A DNA stretch of 64,000 nt from Roseinatronobacter thiooxidans (GCF_001870675.1 NZ_MEHT01000045.1:62001-126000); one strand, 5' to 3'. Positions 34,356 to 44,397 are shown, counted from the first letter of the stretch. Notes: a model not told the origin generated them from the letters alone. Numbers and translations: made by a program.

Positions 34356-36026
34356 TTGGCGCGACTGGGGCTATGGGCAGCACTTGCCTGTCTTGCCCTG
34401 CCGGTTATGGCAGGGCTTGCAGGCGTGATCGGTCCGGCCTTTGGCTATATGCCCGCTTTGGGCGGCACAGAGGTCACGCTTGCGCCATGGCGCGCCCTGC
34501 TGGCATGGCCGGGGCTTTCGGGCGCGATATGGCTGTCTGTGTTCAGCGGGCTGCTTGCAACATGCATCTCGCTTGGGCTGACGCTGCTGATCGTGGCGGC
34601 ATGGCAGGGCACGCGGTCTTTCACATGGATCACCCGCGCGCTGGCCCCGCTGCTATCCCTGCCCCATGCGGCGGCAGCCTTCGGGCTGGCCTTTCTGATC
34701 GCGCCGTCCGGCTGGGTTGCGCGGGGCCTGTCACCTTGGGCAACAGGGTGGGACCGCCCCCCCGACCTGCTGATCGTCAATGACCCTTGGGGGCTGGCGC
34801 TGGTGGCGGGGCTGGTTGTCAAGGAAGTGCCGTTTTTGCTGCTGATGACGCTGGCCGCCCTGCCCCAAGCCGACAGCCTGCGCAGCCAGATGGTTGCGCG
34901 CGCGCTGGGGTATGGGCGCGTGACGGGCTGGCTAAAGGCTGTGGCCCCGCGCGTTTATGCCCAAATCCGCCTGCCGGTCTATGCCGTACTGGCCTATTCC
35001 ATGTCGGTGGTCGATGTGGCCCTTATCCTTGGGCCAACGCGCCCGCCCACTTTGGCCGTGCAGATCCTTGACTGGATGACCCATCCCGACCTTGGCTTAC
35101 GCTTTCAGGCGGCGGCGGGCGCGCTGCTGCAACTGGCGCTGGTGATGGGCGCGCTTGCCCTTTGGCGGCTGGCAGAGGTGCTTGTTGCGCGCCGGGGCGT
35201 GGCTTGGGCAGCATCAGGCGGGCGCGGTGTGGCCCTTGACACCGCCCTGCGCCCGCTGGGGGCTATGGGCGCGCTTGGCATAGGGCTGGCGGTCGGTCTG
35301 GGGCTGGCAGGGTTGCTGGTCTGGTCATTTGCGGGGTTGTGGCGCTTTCCGGCGCTGCTGCCCGATATCTGGACCCTGCGCAACTGGGGCGGACAATCCG
35401 ACAACCTGCGCCGCATCGCGGCCGAGACGGGCATCATCGCGCTTGGCGCAACCTTCATAGCACTTTGCCTGAGCATTGCCGCCCTACAGGCCCAAAACAC
35501 GGCCCGCATCTCCGGCATTGGCCTGATCTATCTGCCGCTGATCGTGCCGCAGATCGCCTTTCTGCCGGGGCTTGCAACATTCGCTCTGGTGCTGGGCGCG
35601 GATGGCACGCGGCTGGCGGTGATGGCCGTGCATCTGGTATTTGTGTTGCCCTATGTTTACCTGTCGCTGGCCGATCCGTGGCGGGCATGGGATGCGCGCG
35701 CGGGGCTTGCGGCGGCTAGCCTTGGGGCGCGCCCTGCCCGCGTACTATGGGCCGTGCGCCTGCCAATGCTCGGCCGCGCCATCCTTATCGCAGCGGCAGT
35801 GGGTTTTGCCACATCGGTGGCGCAATATCTGCCAACGCTTTTAATCGGGGCAGGCCGCGTCAGCACAGTCACAACCGAGGCGGTGGCGCTGGCATCATCT
35901 GGCAACAGGCGGTTGATCGGGGTCTGGGCGGTGGTGCAAATGGCGCTGCCAATGGCTGTCTTTGCGCTGTGTCTTGCTGTGCCTGCCTTGCTTTTCCGCA
36001 ACCGTCGCGGCATGCAGATCGCATGA
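34356..36026 (+). CDS. ynjC: ABC transporter permease, YnjC type (two fused permease domains)
   Basis: A permease of about 556 residues with some 12 membrane segments in two halves, each with its own BPD-type cytoplasmic loop (ARALGYGRVTGWLKAVAPRV in the first, AASLGARPARVLWAVRLPML in the second). This duplicated layout is typical of the YnjC/ThiP/FbpB class, where one polypeptide forms the whole channel. No ATG suits the start; I chose the TTG at 34356, one base after the ynjB stop. An alternative TTG at 34314 would overlap ynjB by 41 bases. The stop overlaps the ynjD start. Confidence 0.87.
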   Translation: MARLGLWAALACLALPVMAGLAGVIGPAFGYMPALGGTEVTLAPWRALLAWPGLSGAIWLSVFSGLLATCISLGLTLLIVAAWQGTRSFTWITRALAPLLSLPHAAAAFGLAFLIAPSGWVARGLSPWATGWDRPPDLLIVNDPWGLALVAGLVVKEVPFLLLMTLAALPQADSLRSQMVARALGYGRVTGWLKAVAPRVYAQIRLPVYAVLAYSMSVVDVALILGPTRPPTLAVQILDWMTHPDLGLRFQAAAGALLQLALVMGALALWRLAEVLVARRGVAWAASGGRGVALDTALRPLGAMGALGIGLAVGLGLAGLLVWSFAGLWRFPALLPDIWTLRNWGGQSDNLRRIAAETGIIALGATFIALCLSIAALQAQNTARISGIGLIYLPLIVPQIAFLPGLATFALVLGADGTRLAVMAVHLVFVLPYVYLSLADPWRAWDARAGLAAASLGARPARVLWAVRLPMLGRAILIAAAVGFATSVAQYLPTLLIGAGRVSTVTTEAVALASSGNRRLIGVWAVVQMALPMAVFALCLAVPALLFRNRRGMQIA

Positions 36027-36661
36027 GCCTGCGCCTTGACACATTGAGAATCTCGCATCAGGGCGCGGTCATGGTCGCGCTGAATCTCGACGTTGCCGCG
36101 GGCGAGGTTCTGACCATCATGGGGCCATCGGGCTGTGGCAAATCCACCCTTCTTGCCGCGCTGATCGGTGCGCTGCCCCCTGCCTTCACCGCCACCGGCA
36201 AGGTGTTTCTGGAAGGGCGCGAAATTACCCACCTGCCCACCCACGCGCGCAAACTGGGCATTTTGTTTCAGGATGACATTCTGTTTCCGCATCTGAGTGT
36301 TGCGGGCAATCTGGGCTTTGGCCTGCCCAAAGCCGCCCCGAACCGCGACGCGGCAATCGCGCAGGCGCTGGTCGAGGCAGGATTGGACGGGATGGGGCCG
36401 CGCGACCCTGCCACACTTTCAGGCGGGCAGCGCGCCCGCGTGGGGCTTATGCGCACGCTTTTATCCGCGCCACGCGCGCTTTTGCTGGATGAACCCTTCG
36501 CCAAGCTTGATGCTGATCTGCGGGTACAGATGCGCGAATTTGTCTTCTCTGCCGCCCGCACGCGCGGGTTGCCGGTGATCCTTGTCACCCATGACCGCGA
36601 GGATGCGCGCGCGGCTGGCGGGCGCGTGCTGGGCGTGACGGGCACCGCGCTTGAGGTTTGA
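36023..36661 (+). CDS. ynjD: ABC transporter ATP-binding protein, YnjD type
   Basis: A short ATPase of 212 residues, as usual for YnjD. Walker A GPSGCGKSTLL, Q-loop ILFQDDILFPH, signature LSGGQRARVGLMRTLL, Walker B ALLLDEPFAKLD and H-loop LVTHDREDA are complete. The start at 36023 is supported by an ATGA overlap with the permease stop; the reading frame extends upstream through the permease gene without support. It completes the ynjBCD unit. Confidence 0.93.
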   Translation: MSLRLDTLRISHQGAVMVALNLDVAAGEVLTIMGPSGCGKSTLLAALIGALPPAFTATGKVFLEGREITHLPTHARKLGILFQDDILFPHLSVAGNLGFGLPKAAPNRDAAIAQALVEAGLDGMGPRDPATLSGGQRARVGLMRTLLSAPRALLLDEPFAKLDADLRVQMREFVFSAARTRGLPVILVTHDREDARAAGGRVLGVTGTALEV

Positions 36662-36858
36662 AACAGCGGCATTTTTTGCAACTGCTTTTGCCGGACCAAG
36701 CACTTGTCAAGATATTTACTAAAACCCCCGAACCCATAAAAAAGATTAACAAAACTGAACGAAAACTTGTTTCAGACATTAAAATCTGTGTCTATCATGG
36801 GGCGTCTCGAGAGGAGAATTGGGACGTATCGGAGACTTGTCCGACAATGGAGGAAAAA

Positions 36859-37842
36859 ATGAACAACTGTTTTGTAAACGGACTGCGCGCGCTTGTGGTC
36901 CCTGCTGCGGCGCTTGCCTTTGGCATGGGTCAGGCCGCTCAGGCGCAGGAATTGTCAATCGCCACTGGCGGGACAGGCGGCGTCTACTTCCCGTATGGCG
37001 GCGGCTTGGCCGAGGTGATCAACAACCATGTCGAGGGCGCCTCTGCCAGTGCCGAAGTGACAGGCGCATCGGTCGAGAATGTCGCGCTGGTCTCGCGCTT
37101 TGATTCGGATATCGCGCTGGCGCTGGCCGATACTGTCTATGCCGCCTTCCACGGGCAAGAACCGTTCGAGGGGCGTCAGGTCAGCGAATTGCGCGCGCTT
37201 GCGTCGATCTACCCCAATGCGGTGCAGATCGTCACTTTGGCAGATAGCGGCATTTCCAGCATCGAAGACCTGCGCGGCAAGCGCGTGTCAGTGGGTGCGC
37301 CCGGGTCTGGCACCGAAGTCAGCGCGCAAACGCTGCTGGCCGCCAATGGCATCACCTATGACGATTTCGAGCCACAGCGCCTGAACTTCAACGAAACCGC
37401 CGATGCGCTGCGCGATGGCGATATCGATGCAGGTTTCTGGAGTGTGGGTCCGCCCACCAGCTCGATCATGAACCTTGCCACAACCCGTTCTATCAGCGTG
37501 GTCGCCTTGACAACCGACCAGATCGCAGCAGCAACGGAAGTTGAACCCACCTTCGCGCCCTACACCTTGCGCGCAGGCATGTATGACGGCATGGGCGAGT
37601 CTGTTCTGACAATCTCGACCCCGAATGTGCTGATCGTCCATGCCGATATGGACGAGGAACTGGCCTATAACATCACCAAGGCGATGTTTGAAAATGTTGC
37701 GGAATTGATCGCGATTCACCCCGCCGCCAATGACACGACAATCGAGTTCAGCATCGACGCAACGCCGATCCCCTTCCACCCCGGCGCGCTGCGCTATCTG
37801 GAAGAAATGGGTGCAACGCCACAAGACCATCAGCGTCCGTGA
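36859..37842 (+). CDS. TAXI-family TRAP transporter solute-binding protein
   Basis: Periplasmic binding protein of 327 residues for a TRAP-T importer. The signal peptide (about residues 1-29, ending QAAQAQ) is followed by ELSIATGGTGGVYFPYGGGL, the signature opening of the TAXI family (TRAP-associated extracytoplasmic immunogenic). The start at 36859 has GGAGG six bases upstream; a second ATG at 36847 overlaps that site. The region before it (36662-36858) is AT-rich and probably holds the promoter. Related TAXI systems import glutamate or other C4/C5 acids; the substrate here is unknown. Confidence 0.93.
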   Translation: MNNCFVNGLRALVVPAAALAFGMGQAAQAQELSIATGGTGGVYFPYGGGLAEVINNHVEGASASAEVTGASVENVALVSRFDSDIALALADTVYAAFHGQEPFEGRQVSELRALASIYPNAVQIVTLADSGISSIEDLRGKRVSVGAPGSGTEVSAQTLLAANGITYDDFEPQRLNFNETADALRDGDIDAGFWSVGPPTSSIMNLATTRSISVVALTTDQIAAATEVEPTFAPYTLRAGMYDGMGESVLTISTPNVLIVHADMDEELAYNITKAMFENVAELIAIHPAANDTTIEFSIDATPIPFHPGALRYLEEMGATPQDHQRP

Positions 37843-38312
37843 CGGGCAGATCTGCGGGGCGGCTGGCTTTGGCCGCCCTGTTTCTGTCTGCTCCTGCGCT
37901 TGCTGGCCCTGCGCTTGCTGGCCCTGCGTTACAGGCGCAGGGGCGTGACGGGGGGGTGATTGCCGCCTTTCCCATGCCCGAGGGCCACGAGATTTGCCTG
38001 CATTGGGCGCATTCCGTGACGGGTGGCAAAGTGGCCGACTGTTTCGAGAACCGCATGGACCGCTTGACGCTGACGCGCAGCTATCTGCATGATTTTGCAG
38101 CCGGTCTGGGCGAGGTTGAGGGGCGTGGCACGCTGACACCCGCGCCGCAAGGCGGCTATTGGATCATGGATATCAATGAGGCCTTGCCGGACAACCGCCT
38201 TGCGCTGCGCACAGGCTCTGGCGCGGTCGGGCACAGGCTGGTGGCGGGCGAAAAAACCATCGCCCTGCCGCTGCAAACTGCGCTAACACTTATTCTGACA
38301 CGTCCCAACTGA
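37839..38312 (+). CDS. DUF1850 protein of the TAXI-TRAP system
   Basis: A 157-residue exported protein that starts at a GTG overlapping the TAXI gene stop by four bases. The signal peptide contains a short duplication (ALAGPALAGPAL, from a direct 15-base repeat). The body has the DUF1850 pattern: LHWAHSVTGGKVADCF, then YLHDFAAGLGEVEG. DUF1850 genes are regularly found between TAXI and TRAP permease genes and are thought to be accessory; the function is not known. Confidence 0.87.
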   Translation: MTGRSAGRLALAALFLSAPALAGPALAGPALQAQGRDGGVIAAFPMPEGHEICLHWAHSVTGGKVADCFENRMDRLTLTRSYLHDFAAGLGEVEGRGTLTPAPQGGYWIMDINEALPDNRLALRTGSGAVGHRLVAGEKTIALPLQTALTLILTRPN

Positions 38313-38325
38313 CAGGCCGGTCCCA

Positions 38326-40356
38326 ATGACATCACAAGCCGATCCGACAACCCTCTCTGCGCCCGATCAGCTTGAAGGTGGCACCATTCCGGCAAATCTG
38401 CGCTCGGCGGATGCGTTCCAGCCAAAGCCGGTGCTGTGGCTGATTACGGCGGTCGCCATCGCGCTGTCGCTGTTCCAGCTGTATACGGCGGGGATCAAGC
38501 CCTTGGGGCTGTTTTACCAGCGCACGGCGCATCTGGGCTTCGTGCTGTTTCTGGCATTTCTGATCTTTCCTGTCTTCGGCCAGACCCGCAGACGCGGCGC
38601 ACTTGGCTGGATCATAGATGCGGGCTTTCTGACGGCGGCCTTCCTCAGCGGGTTTTACATCATCTGGTATCTGGATGACATTATCGCCCGCGCAGGTTGG
38701 TGGACATCGACCGATATTACAGTGGGTATCATCTGCATTATCGCAGTGCTGGAAGCCAGCCGCCGCGCGGTGGGGCTGGGGCTGACGGTCATCGGGGCGA
38801 TTGCCATCATTTATGCGCTGGCAGGCCCGCGCGGTGCCCTGCCCGGCCTTGGCGAATGGATGCCGGGCGTGCTGTCGCATCGCGGCGCAAGTGTGGACCG
38901 GCTGGTGGGCCAGCTATACCTTGGGCAGGAAGGCATATTCGGCCTGCCGCTGGGTGTGGCCGCGACCTTCGTTTTCATGTTCGTGCTGTTCGGCGCATTT
39001 CTGGAGAAAACGGGTGCTGGCAAATTCTTCATCGATCTGGCCTTTGCCGCCACAGGGCGCAAACCGGGCGGGCCTGCGAAAGCGGCTGTGATTGCCTCGG
39101 CGGGGATGGGGTCGATTTCAGGATCTGCCATTGCCAATGTGGTGACGACCGGCGCCTTCACCATCCCGCTGATGAAGCGGCTGGGCTACAAGCCCAAACA
39201 GGCCGGCGGGATCGAGGCTGCCGCCTCGACCGGCGGGCAGATCACCCCGCCCCTGATGGGCGCGGGCGCTTTCCTGATCTCGGAATACACGCGGGTGCCG
39301 TATATCGAGATTGTCATCGTCTCGATCTTTCCGGCCATTCTGTATCTGGGGACTGTCTATCTGTTCGTGCATATCGTGGCGATGAAACAGGGCATGAAGG
39401 GGATGTCGCCATCGGAATTGCCCATCGTGCGGCAGGTGCTGAAAGCGGGCTGGCAGTTCATCGTGCCGCTGGTGCTGCTGGTGTGGCTGCTGGTCAACAA
39501 TATCTCGCCCATGCGGGTGGGGTTCTGGGCGATTCTGTCGGTCATCGGGGTTGCGGGCCTGAGGGGGGCATGGGCAATCTGGGCTGACGGGCCAATGACC
39601 GGCGCGCGCGTGCAGGCATCAATCCTGCGCGGGCTGCGGATGATCTACGAATCGCTTGAACTGGGCGCGCGCAACGCGGTGGCCGTGTCGATTGCCTGCG
39701 CAGTGGCGGGCATCATCGTGGGCGTGGTGGGGCTGACAGGGTTGGGGCTGAAATTCTCGTCCATGATGATCTCGCTTTCGGGCGGGAATATCGTGATCGC
39801 GCTGGGGCTGGTGCTGCTGGCCTCGCTGATCCTTGGGCTGGGGCTGCCGGTCACGGCCAGTTATATCGTGCTGATCGTTCTGGTGGGGCCTGCGCTGCAT
39901 AATGAATTCGGCATCCCGCTGCTGATCGCGCATCTGGTGGTGTTCTGGTATTCGCAAGACAGCAATGTAACCCCCCCTGTGGCGCTGGCAGGGTTCGCGG
40001 GCGCTGCAGTGGCGGGCGCGAAACCCATGGAGACCAGCATGCAGGCTTGGAAATTCGCCAAGGGCCTGTATCTGATCCCCGCTTTCATGGTGTTCAATCC
40101 TGTTATCATCATGGGCGGAGAGCTGTGGTATGTGCTGCTGACGGGCGCGATTATCATCATTGCGCTGGTGGCCTTTGCCGCCGCGATTGAGGGGTATCTG
40201 TTCACATGGATCGACCCTGTCTCGCGGCTGGCGATGGTGCCTGCGGTGATTGCGGTGTTCCACCCCTCGCTTGCGGTTGAACTGGCAGGGGCGGCGGTGT
40301 TGCTGGCGCTGCTGGGGTGGAACTGGGCGCGCGCAAGGCGCAGCCTTGTGGCCTAG
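38326..40356 (+). CDS. TRAP transporter fused permease (4TM/12TM, TAXI type)
   Basis: A 676-residue permease that joins the small (DctQ-like) and large (DctM-like) subunits in one chain, as in other TAXI systems. Marks of the large domain include GAFLEKTGAGKFFIDLAFA, ASAGMGSISGSAIANVVTTG and AASTGGQITPPLMGAGAFL. About 16 or more membrane segments are visible. It follows DUF1850 by 13 bases. The three genes form a complete import system driven by an ion gradient. Confidence 0.95.
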   Translation: MTSQADPTTLSAPDQLEGGTIPANLRSADAFQPKPVLWLITAVAIALSLFQLYTAGIKPLGLFYQRTAHLGFVLFLAFLIFPVFGQTRRRGALGWIIDAGFLTAAFLSGFYIIWYLDDIIARAGWWTSTDITVGIICIIAVLEASRRAVGLGLTVIGAIAIIYALAGPRGALPGLGEWMPGVLSHRGASVDRLVGQLYLGQEGIFGLPLGVAATFVFMFVLFGAFLEKTGAGKFFIDLAFAATGRKPGGPAKAAVIASAGMGSISGSAIANVVTTGAFTIPLMKRLGYKPKQAGGIEAAASTGGQITPPLMGAGAFLISEYTRVPYIEIVIVSIFPAILYLGTVYLFVHIVAMKQGMKGMSPSELPIVRQVLKAGWQFIVPLVLLVWLLVNNISPMRVGFWAILSVIGVAGLRGAWAIWADGPMTGARVQASILRGLRMIYESLELGARNAVAVSIACAVAGIIVGVVGLTGLGLKFSSMMISLSGGNIVIALGLVLLASLILGLGLPVTASYIVLIVLVGPALHNEFGIPLLIAHLVVFWYSQDSNVTPPVALAGFAGAAVAGAKPMETSMQAWKFAKGLYLIPAFMVFNPVIIMGGELWYVLLTGAIIIIALVAFAAAIEGYLFTWIDPVSRLAMVPAVIAVFHPSLAVELAGAAVLLALLGWNWARARRSLVA

Positions 40357-40532
40357 GCCGCGCGCGGGTGAATGCCGAATATGTCATCTGCCCCTATCTT
40401 GACACATCCCCCAGATCGGCCCGATCTGATACTGGTGGATGGGGGTGCGCAAAGTCACGCCCCCGTTGCAAGGAAAAACAACCCAAGACCGGGCAAGACC
40501 CCGGCGAAACAGGCTTATGAGGCGCGCACCCT

Positions 40533-41144
40533 ATGCGGATCGGACCCATTATTCTTGCGGCAGCACTGACGCTTGTCAGCACCAGCGCCCTGCATGCGGC
40601 CCCAACCCAATGCGAAACGAAGATTGACGGCGAAGCTGTCACCATTTTTTACAACACCGATGACCCGACATTTTCCTCACTCCGCGAAAGGTTCCTGCGG
40701 CGCGGGCACCAATGCCCCGGCGCTGTGGTCATCACCTATCTGATGCCAGATTTGTCGGCATCCGAGCGCGAGGTCTTTTGCGCCAATTATGACCCGAAGA
40801 CCAAAAGCCATTCCCTGCCCGCGCAGGGGCGGCGCGACAGTTTTGGCCGCTGTGTGGAACCCTCGAAAACCTGCGCATTGGTAAACACCACCAAACAGGA
40901 GGCAATCGCGCTGATGGGCATGGGCCAGCGTGCCGAAGAGGGCACCCGCCCCGGCCTGCTCTCCTCGACCATTTCCGCTGTGACACACAGTTCGGGCGCG
41001 ATGATCCTGTCAGGCAATGCGGGCGCGCTAAGCGGTCTTCTCTCTTCCGTCGGTGCGGCTGCCAGCGCACCTGCGGTGCTGGCGGGTGCGGCGGCCAGTG
41101 TGGTTGTGATCGGCGGTGCGGTATACCTATGCAGCGATGATTGA
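40533..41144 (+). CDS. Exported protein of unknown function
   Basis: A 203-residue protein with a signal peptide (MRIGPIILAAALTLVSTSAL, cleavage near HAA). The mature part has six cysteines, a central region with CANYDPKTKSHSLPAQGRRD and a C-terminal run rich in Ala and Gly (about residues 155-198, GLLSSVGAAASAPAVLAGAA and ASVVVIGGAVYL) that is a possible membrane anchor. I do not recognise a family. It is not clearly linked to the TRAP operon 176 bases upstream. The YqaA-like gene is convergent, with 12 bases between the stops. Confidence 0.75.
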   Translation: MRIGPIILAAALTLVSTSALHAAPTQCETKIDGEAVTIFYNTDDPTFSSLRERFLRRGHQCPGAVVITYLMPDLSASEREVFCANYDPKTKSHSLPAQGRRDSFGRCVEPSKTCALVNTTKQEAIALMGMGQRAEEGTRPGLLSSTISAVTHSSGAMILSGNAGALSGLLSSVGAAASAPAVLAGAAASVVVIGGAVYLCSDD

Positions 41145-41156
41145 GCGCGCGCGCAG

Positions 41157-41603
41157 CTAGGCCGCAAGCGCCATCGCGCGCGCGGTAATCCATGCCAAAA
41201 CGGCATAGCGTCCGGTTTTGGCAATGGCGACAAGCAAGGCGAATTGCCACAAGGGCGTGCGCATGATGCCTGCAACCAATGTGAACCAGCCCAGCACCGG
41301 CGCCCAGCTTAGCAGCAGCGACCACACGCCATAGCGGCGAAACCAGCCCTGTGTGCGTTCAAGCTGGTCTGGGCGCATCGGGAACCAGCGCCTGTCGCGG
41401 TAGGTTTCCACCCGCATGCCAATGGCATAATTCACGAATGCCCCCAAAGTGTTGCCCAGACTGGCAATCACAACCAGCATGACCAAACCCGAGACATTGC
41501 CAAGCTGTAAGGCCACAAAGACCGCTTCGGACTGGAACGGGATGATGGTCGCCGCCAGAAAGGCCGCGGCAAACAAGGTGACAAGCGCGGTCAGGGTCAG
41601 CAT
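41157..41603 (-). CDS. YqaA-like inner membrane protein (DedA/VTT family relative)
   Basis: A 148-residue protein with four membrane segments and the pattern of YqaA: FLAATIIPFQSEAVFVALQL, then SLGNTLGAFVNYAIG and LLLSWAPVLGWFTLVAGIMR. This family is distantly related to DedA/SNARE-associated proteins, some of which scramble or flip lipids. The start at 41603 (MLTLTALVTLF) follows GAAGG; an in-frame extension to 41648 is not supported. Function unproven. Confidence 0.86.
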   Translation of the reverse strand: MLTLTALVTLFAAAFLAATIIPFQSEAVFVALQLGNVSGLVMLVVIASLGNTLGAFVNYAIGMRVETYRDRRWFPMRPDQLERTQGWFRRYGVWSLLLSWAPVLGWFTLVAGIMRTPLWQFALLVAIAKTGRYAVLAWITARAMALAA

Positions 41604-41675
41604 TTTGGGCCTTCGGAAATAGGCGCTGGAGATGCAAAAATGCCGCATGCGGACAAAGTTTGCATCCGCACCCGT

Positions 41676-42548
41676 CTACAGGCGCACACCTTCGCGCCCT
41701 GCAAGATCGGTGAAGAATTGCCACGCCACGCGCCCAGACCGGCTGCCGCGTGTGGCCTGCCACTCGATCGCCTCGGCGCGCAGACGATCTGCCGCGATGC
41801 GCAGGCCATAAGCCGCACAATAGCCTTCGATCATGGCAAGGTATTCGTCCTGCCCACATGGGTGAAAGCCCAGCCACAGCCCAAAGCGGTCGGACAGAGA
41901 GACTTTCTCTTCGACCGCTTCTGACGGGGAAATCGCGCTGGAGCGTTCATTCTCGATCATGTCGCGCGGCATAAGGTGCCGCCGGTTCGAGGTGGCGTAC
42001 AGCACCACGTTGTCGGGCCGCCCTTCGACCCCGCCATCCAGCACCGCCTTGAGGGATTTGTAATGCTGGTCGTCATGGCTGAAGGACAGATCATCGCAAA
42101 ACAGGATGAACCGCGCCGATGATCTGCGCAAATGCCCCATCAACCGCGCGATCGAGGGCAGGTCTTCGCGCTGGATTTCCACCAGCTTCAGCGCGCTGTC
42201 GGGTTCCAGTTCCAGCACGCGCGCATGCACAGCCTTGACCAGCGAGGATTTGCCCATCCCCCGCGCACCCCATAACAGCGCGTTATTCGCGGGCAACCCT
42301 TTGGCAAATTGCAAGCTATTTGCCAACAGCGTGTCGCGCGCGCGCCCAATCCCCACCAGCAGGTCAAGCGCCACGCGGTTCACTTGCGGCACGGGTTGCA
42401 GATGATCGGGCGAGACATGCCAGACAAAGGCTTGCGCCGCGCTCACGTCCGGCGCAGGCGCTGCGGGCGGCGAGAGGCGCTCAAGCGCCTCGGCAATGCG
42501 GTGCAATGCGTCTTCAGAGGTGAAACCCTGCTCGGCCCGCGACATCAT
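41676..42548 (-). CDS. DUF815 AAA-type ATPase
   Basis: A 290-residue P-loop ATPase. Walker A is ALLWGARGMGKSSLVK and Walker B is FILFCDDLSFSHDD; the arginine-rich NVVLYATSNRRHLMPRDMI segment is typical of DUF815. The family is widespread in proteobacteria without a firm role. Its start overlaps the tatC stop (ATGA), and this tatC-DUF815 link suggests expression with the Tat system, not necessarily function in it. Confidence 0.92.
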   Translation of the reverse strand: MMSRAEQGFTSEDALHRIAEALERLSPPAAPAPDVSAAQAFVWHVSPDHLQPVPQVNRVALDLLVGIGRARDTLLANSLQFAKGLPANNALLWGARGMGKSSLVKAVHARVLELEPDSALKLVEIQREDLPSIARLMGHLRRSSARFILFCDDLSFSHDDQHYKSLKAVLDGGVEGRPDNVVLYATSNRRHLMPRDMIENERSSAISPSEAVEEKVSLSDRFGLWLGFHPCGQDEYLAMIEGYCAAYGLRIAADRLRAEAIEWQATRGSRSGRVAWQFFTDLAGREGVRL

Positions 42549-43426
42549 TTCTCGTCCTCCATCTCGTCGCGGAAAATCTCTTCTTCCTCGTCATCCAGCA
42601 AACCTTCGCGGCGCAATTCCTCGTTGCGTTTGCGCTCGACATAGCCGACCAGACGGATCGAGATTTCATACAGGCCATAAACCACAGCGAACAAGATAAC
42701 CTGCGTGATCACATCCGGCGGGGTGACCAGCGCTGCCAGTGTCAGAATGCCCACAATCGCCCATTTGCGCCCCGCGCGCAGGCCGGCTTCGGAGACAAGA
42801 CCTGCCTTGCCCATCAATGTCAGCAATACCGGCAACTGAAAGCACAGACCAAACGCCACGATAAACTTGATCGTCAGGTTCAGATATTCCTGCGCAGAGC
42901 CTTGGAACACAACTGACAAGGGTGCCGCGCCGGTAACCCCTTCGACCACTTCGCCGCCGCTGCCAAACTGCTGGAACCCAAGGAAAAAGTTATAGGCCAG
43001 TGGTGTGACCACATAGAAGGCGAAAGACGCGCCCAGAAAGAACATGAAGGGAGAGGCGACAAGAAACGGCAAAAAGGCGTTCTTTTCTGACCGGTACAGG
43101 CCGGGGGCCACGAAGCGCCACATCTGGCCCGCGATGACAGGGAAAGACAGCATGAACCCGCCCAGAAGCGACACTTTGATCGCCACGAAAAACCCTTCTT
43201 GCGGGCTGATGAAGATCAGGTCGCAATCCTGCCCACGCGATGACAGCGCATCACATAACGGGGCGGTCAGAAAGTTGAAGATGGGCGTGGCGACTGTAAA
43301 GCACAGCACCATGCCCACAACGAAAGCGAAAACCGACTTGATCAGACGATTGCGCAATTCCGCCAGATGCTCGATCAGCGGTGCGCCCTGGTCGTCGATC
43401 TCGTCACGCGGGTTGGATGTGCTCAT
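42545..43426 (-). CDS. tatC: Twin-arginine translocase subunit TatC
   Basis: Receptor for twin-arginine signal peptides in the inner membrane. The 293-residue protein has six membrane segments; the N-terminal part [19 protein letters not shown] and the EEGFF-like region [19 protein letters not shown] carry the conserved Glu of the signal-binding site. The C-terminal tail is longer than in E. coli and strongly acidic ([16 protein letters not shown]). It starts overlapping tatB. Confidence 0.97.
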   Translation of the reverse strand: MSTSNPRDEIDDQGAPLIEHLAELRNRLIKSVFAFVVGMVLCFTVATPIFNFLTAPLCDALSSRGQDCDLIFISPQEGFFVAIKVSLLGGFMLSFPVIAGQMWRFVAPGLYRSEKNAFLPFLVASPFMFFLGASFAFYVVTPLAYNFFLGFQQFGSGGEVVEGVTGAAPLSVVFQGSAQEYLNLTIKFIVAFGLCFQLPVLLTLMGKAGLVSEAGLRAGRKWAIVGILTLAALVTPPDVITQVILFAVVYGLYEISIRLVGYVERKRNEELRREGLLDDEEEEIFRDEMEDEK

Positions 43427-43947
43427 GCTTTGCTCTTGTCCGGTGCATCATCGCGCGGCCTGTCCGAGGGGGTCGGTGCATCCTGCGGCTTCGGGGCGGG
43501 GGCGTGGTGCGCATCTTTTTCAGGGGTGTCAGCGGGCGCGGGCTTTGGCGCGCGGTCCTTGCGCAGGCTGTCCATTTCGGCGGCAATGCGGTCCATCGCC
43601 TCTTCGTCGTCATCAGCGCTTGTCGCGGCGGGCTTGCCAGCCGCAGGTTTGGCCGGTTTTCCCTTTGCATCCGAATCCTTCAAAGGGTCCCAGTTGCGCA
43701 GCTTGTTCACCTCGTCCAGCCCCATGCTTTTGGGGTCGGTGGCCTTGCGCAGGTCGCGTGCAACATCCTTGACGCCTGTCGAATCGGCTGCATCGTCCAT
43801 TGCGCGCTGAAATTCGCGCGCCATGGATCTGGCCTTGGCCGTGAACTGTCCAAGCGTGCGAAACATCTTGGGCAGGTCTTTTGGGCCTACCACAATCAAT
43901 GCCACGATGCCTATCACCAGCAGCTCTGTCCAGCCGAGATCAAACAT
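43423..43947 (-). CDS. tatB: Twin-arginine translocase subunit TatB
   Basis: TatB couples signal binding by TatC to pore assembly. It has the single N-terminal membrane helix with the glutamate ([20 protein letters not shown]), the [10 protein letters not shown] amphipathic hinge, and a long charged Ala/Pro/Asp tail (about 85-174) that differs in length between relatives. I start it at the ATG at 43947; a GTG one codon upstream is also possible. It lies 91 bases after tatA and overlaps tatC. Confidence 0.94.
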   Translation of the reverse strand: MFDLGWTELLVIGIVALIVVGPKDLPKMFRTLGQFTAKARSMAREFQRAMDDAADSTGVKDVARDLRKATDPKSMGLDEVNKLRNWDPLKDSDAKGKPAKPAAGKPAATSADDDEEAMDRIAAEMDSLRKDRAPKPAPADTPEKDAHHAPAPKPQDAPTPSDRPRDDAPDKSKA

Positions 43948-44038
43948 CACATCCCCTTTGCACCTGATTATTCAGGTTTACGACAGTCCATATCTGCACC
44001 ATGAGCGCCCCCCCTGACAGGTTCAGGGAAAGACTGGT

Positions 44039-44266
44039 TCAGACCTTGTCCTTGTCATTTTCGGGGGTGACATCACGCGCGGATTTCAGAGTCTGGTCAT
44101 CTTGGGATTTCTCGATCTCGTCCGAGCCTTCTTTGATGCCCTTCTTGAACGACGTGATGCCTTTGCCCACCTCGCCCATCAGCGCGCTCACTTTGCCGCG
44201 ACCGAAAAGCACAAGCACGACAACCGCAATGATAATAAAGCCAGCAGGCCCGATATTGTTTAGCAT
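44039..44266 (-). CDS. tatA: Twin-arginine translocase subunit TatA
   Basis: Pore-forming component of the Tat system. The 75-residue protein starts [20 protein letters not shown] with one membrane helix, then [20 protein letters not shown], the conserved amphipathic helix. The start at 44266 follows GGGAGA; an upstream ORF extension to 44317 is not supported. First gene of tatA-tatB-tatC-DUF815. Confidence 0.95.
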   Translation of the reverse strand: MLNNIGPAGFIIIAVVVLVLFGRGKVSALMGEVGKGITSFKKGIKEGSDEIEKSQDDQTLKSARDVTPENDKDKV

Positions 44267-44397
44267 GAGTGTCTCCCTCTGCCGCGACAGCCAACAGGAC
44301 TGCGCAGTCATACGCATTCCATTTATGGATTATCGACGCCAGTTCAAAGCCCCAAATTCAGAATCAGGACAATTTCCTGTGCGCGGCAGGGACATCA

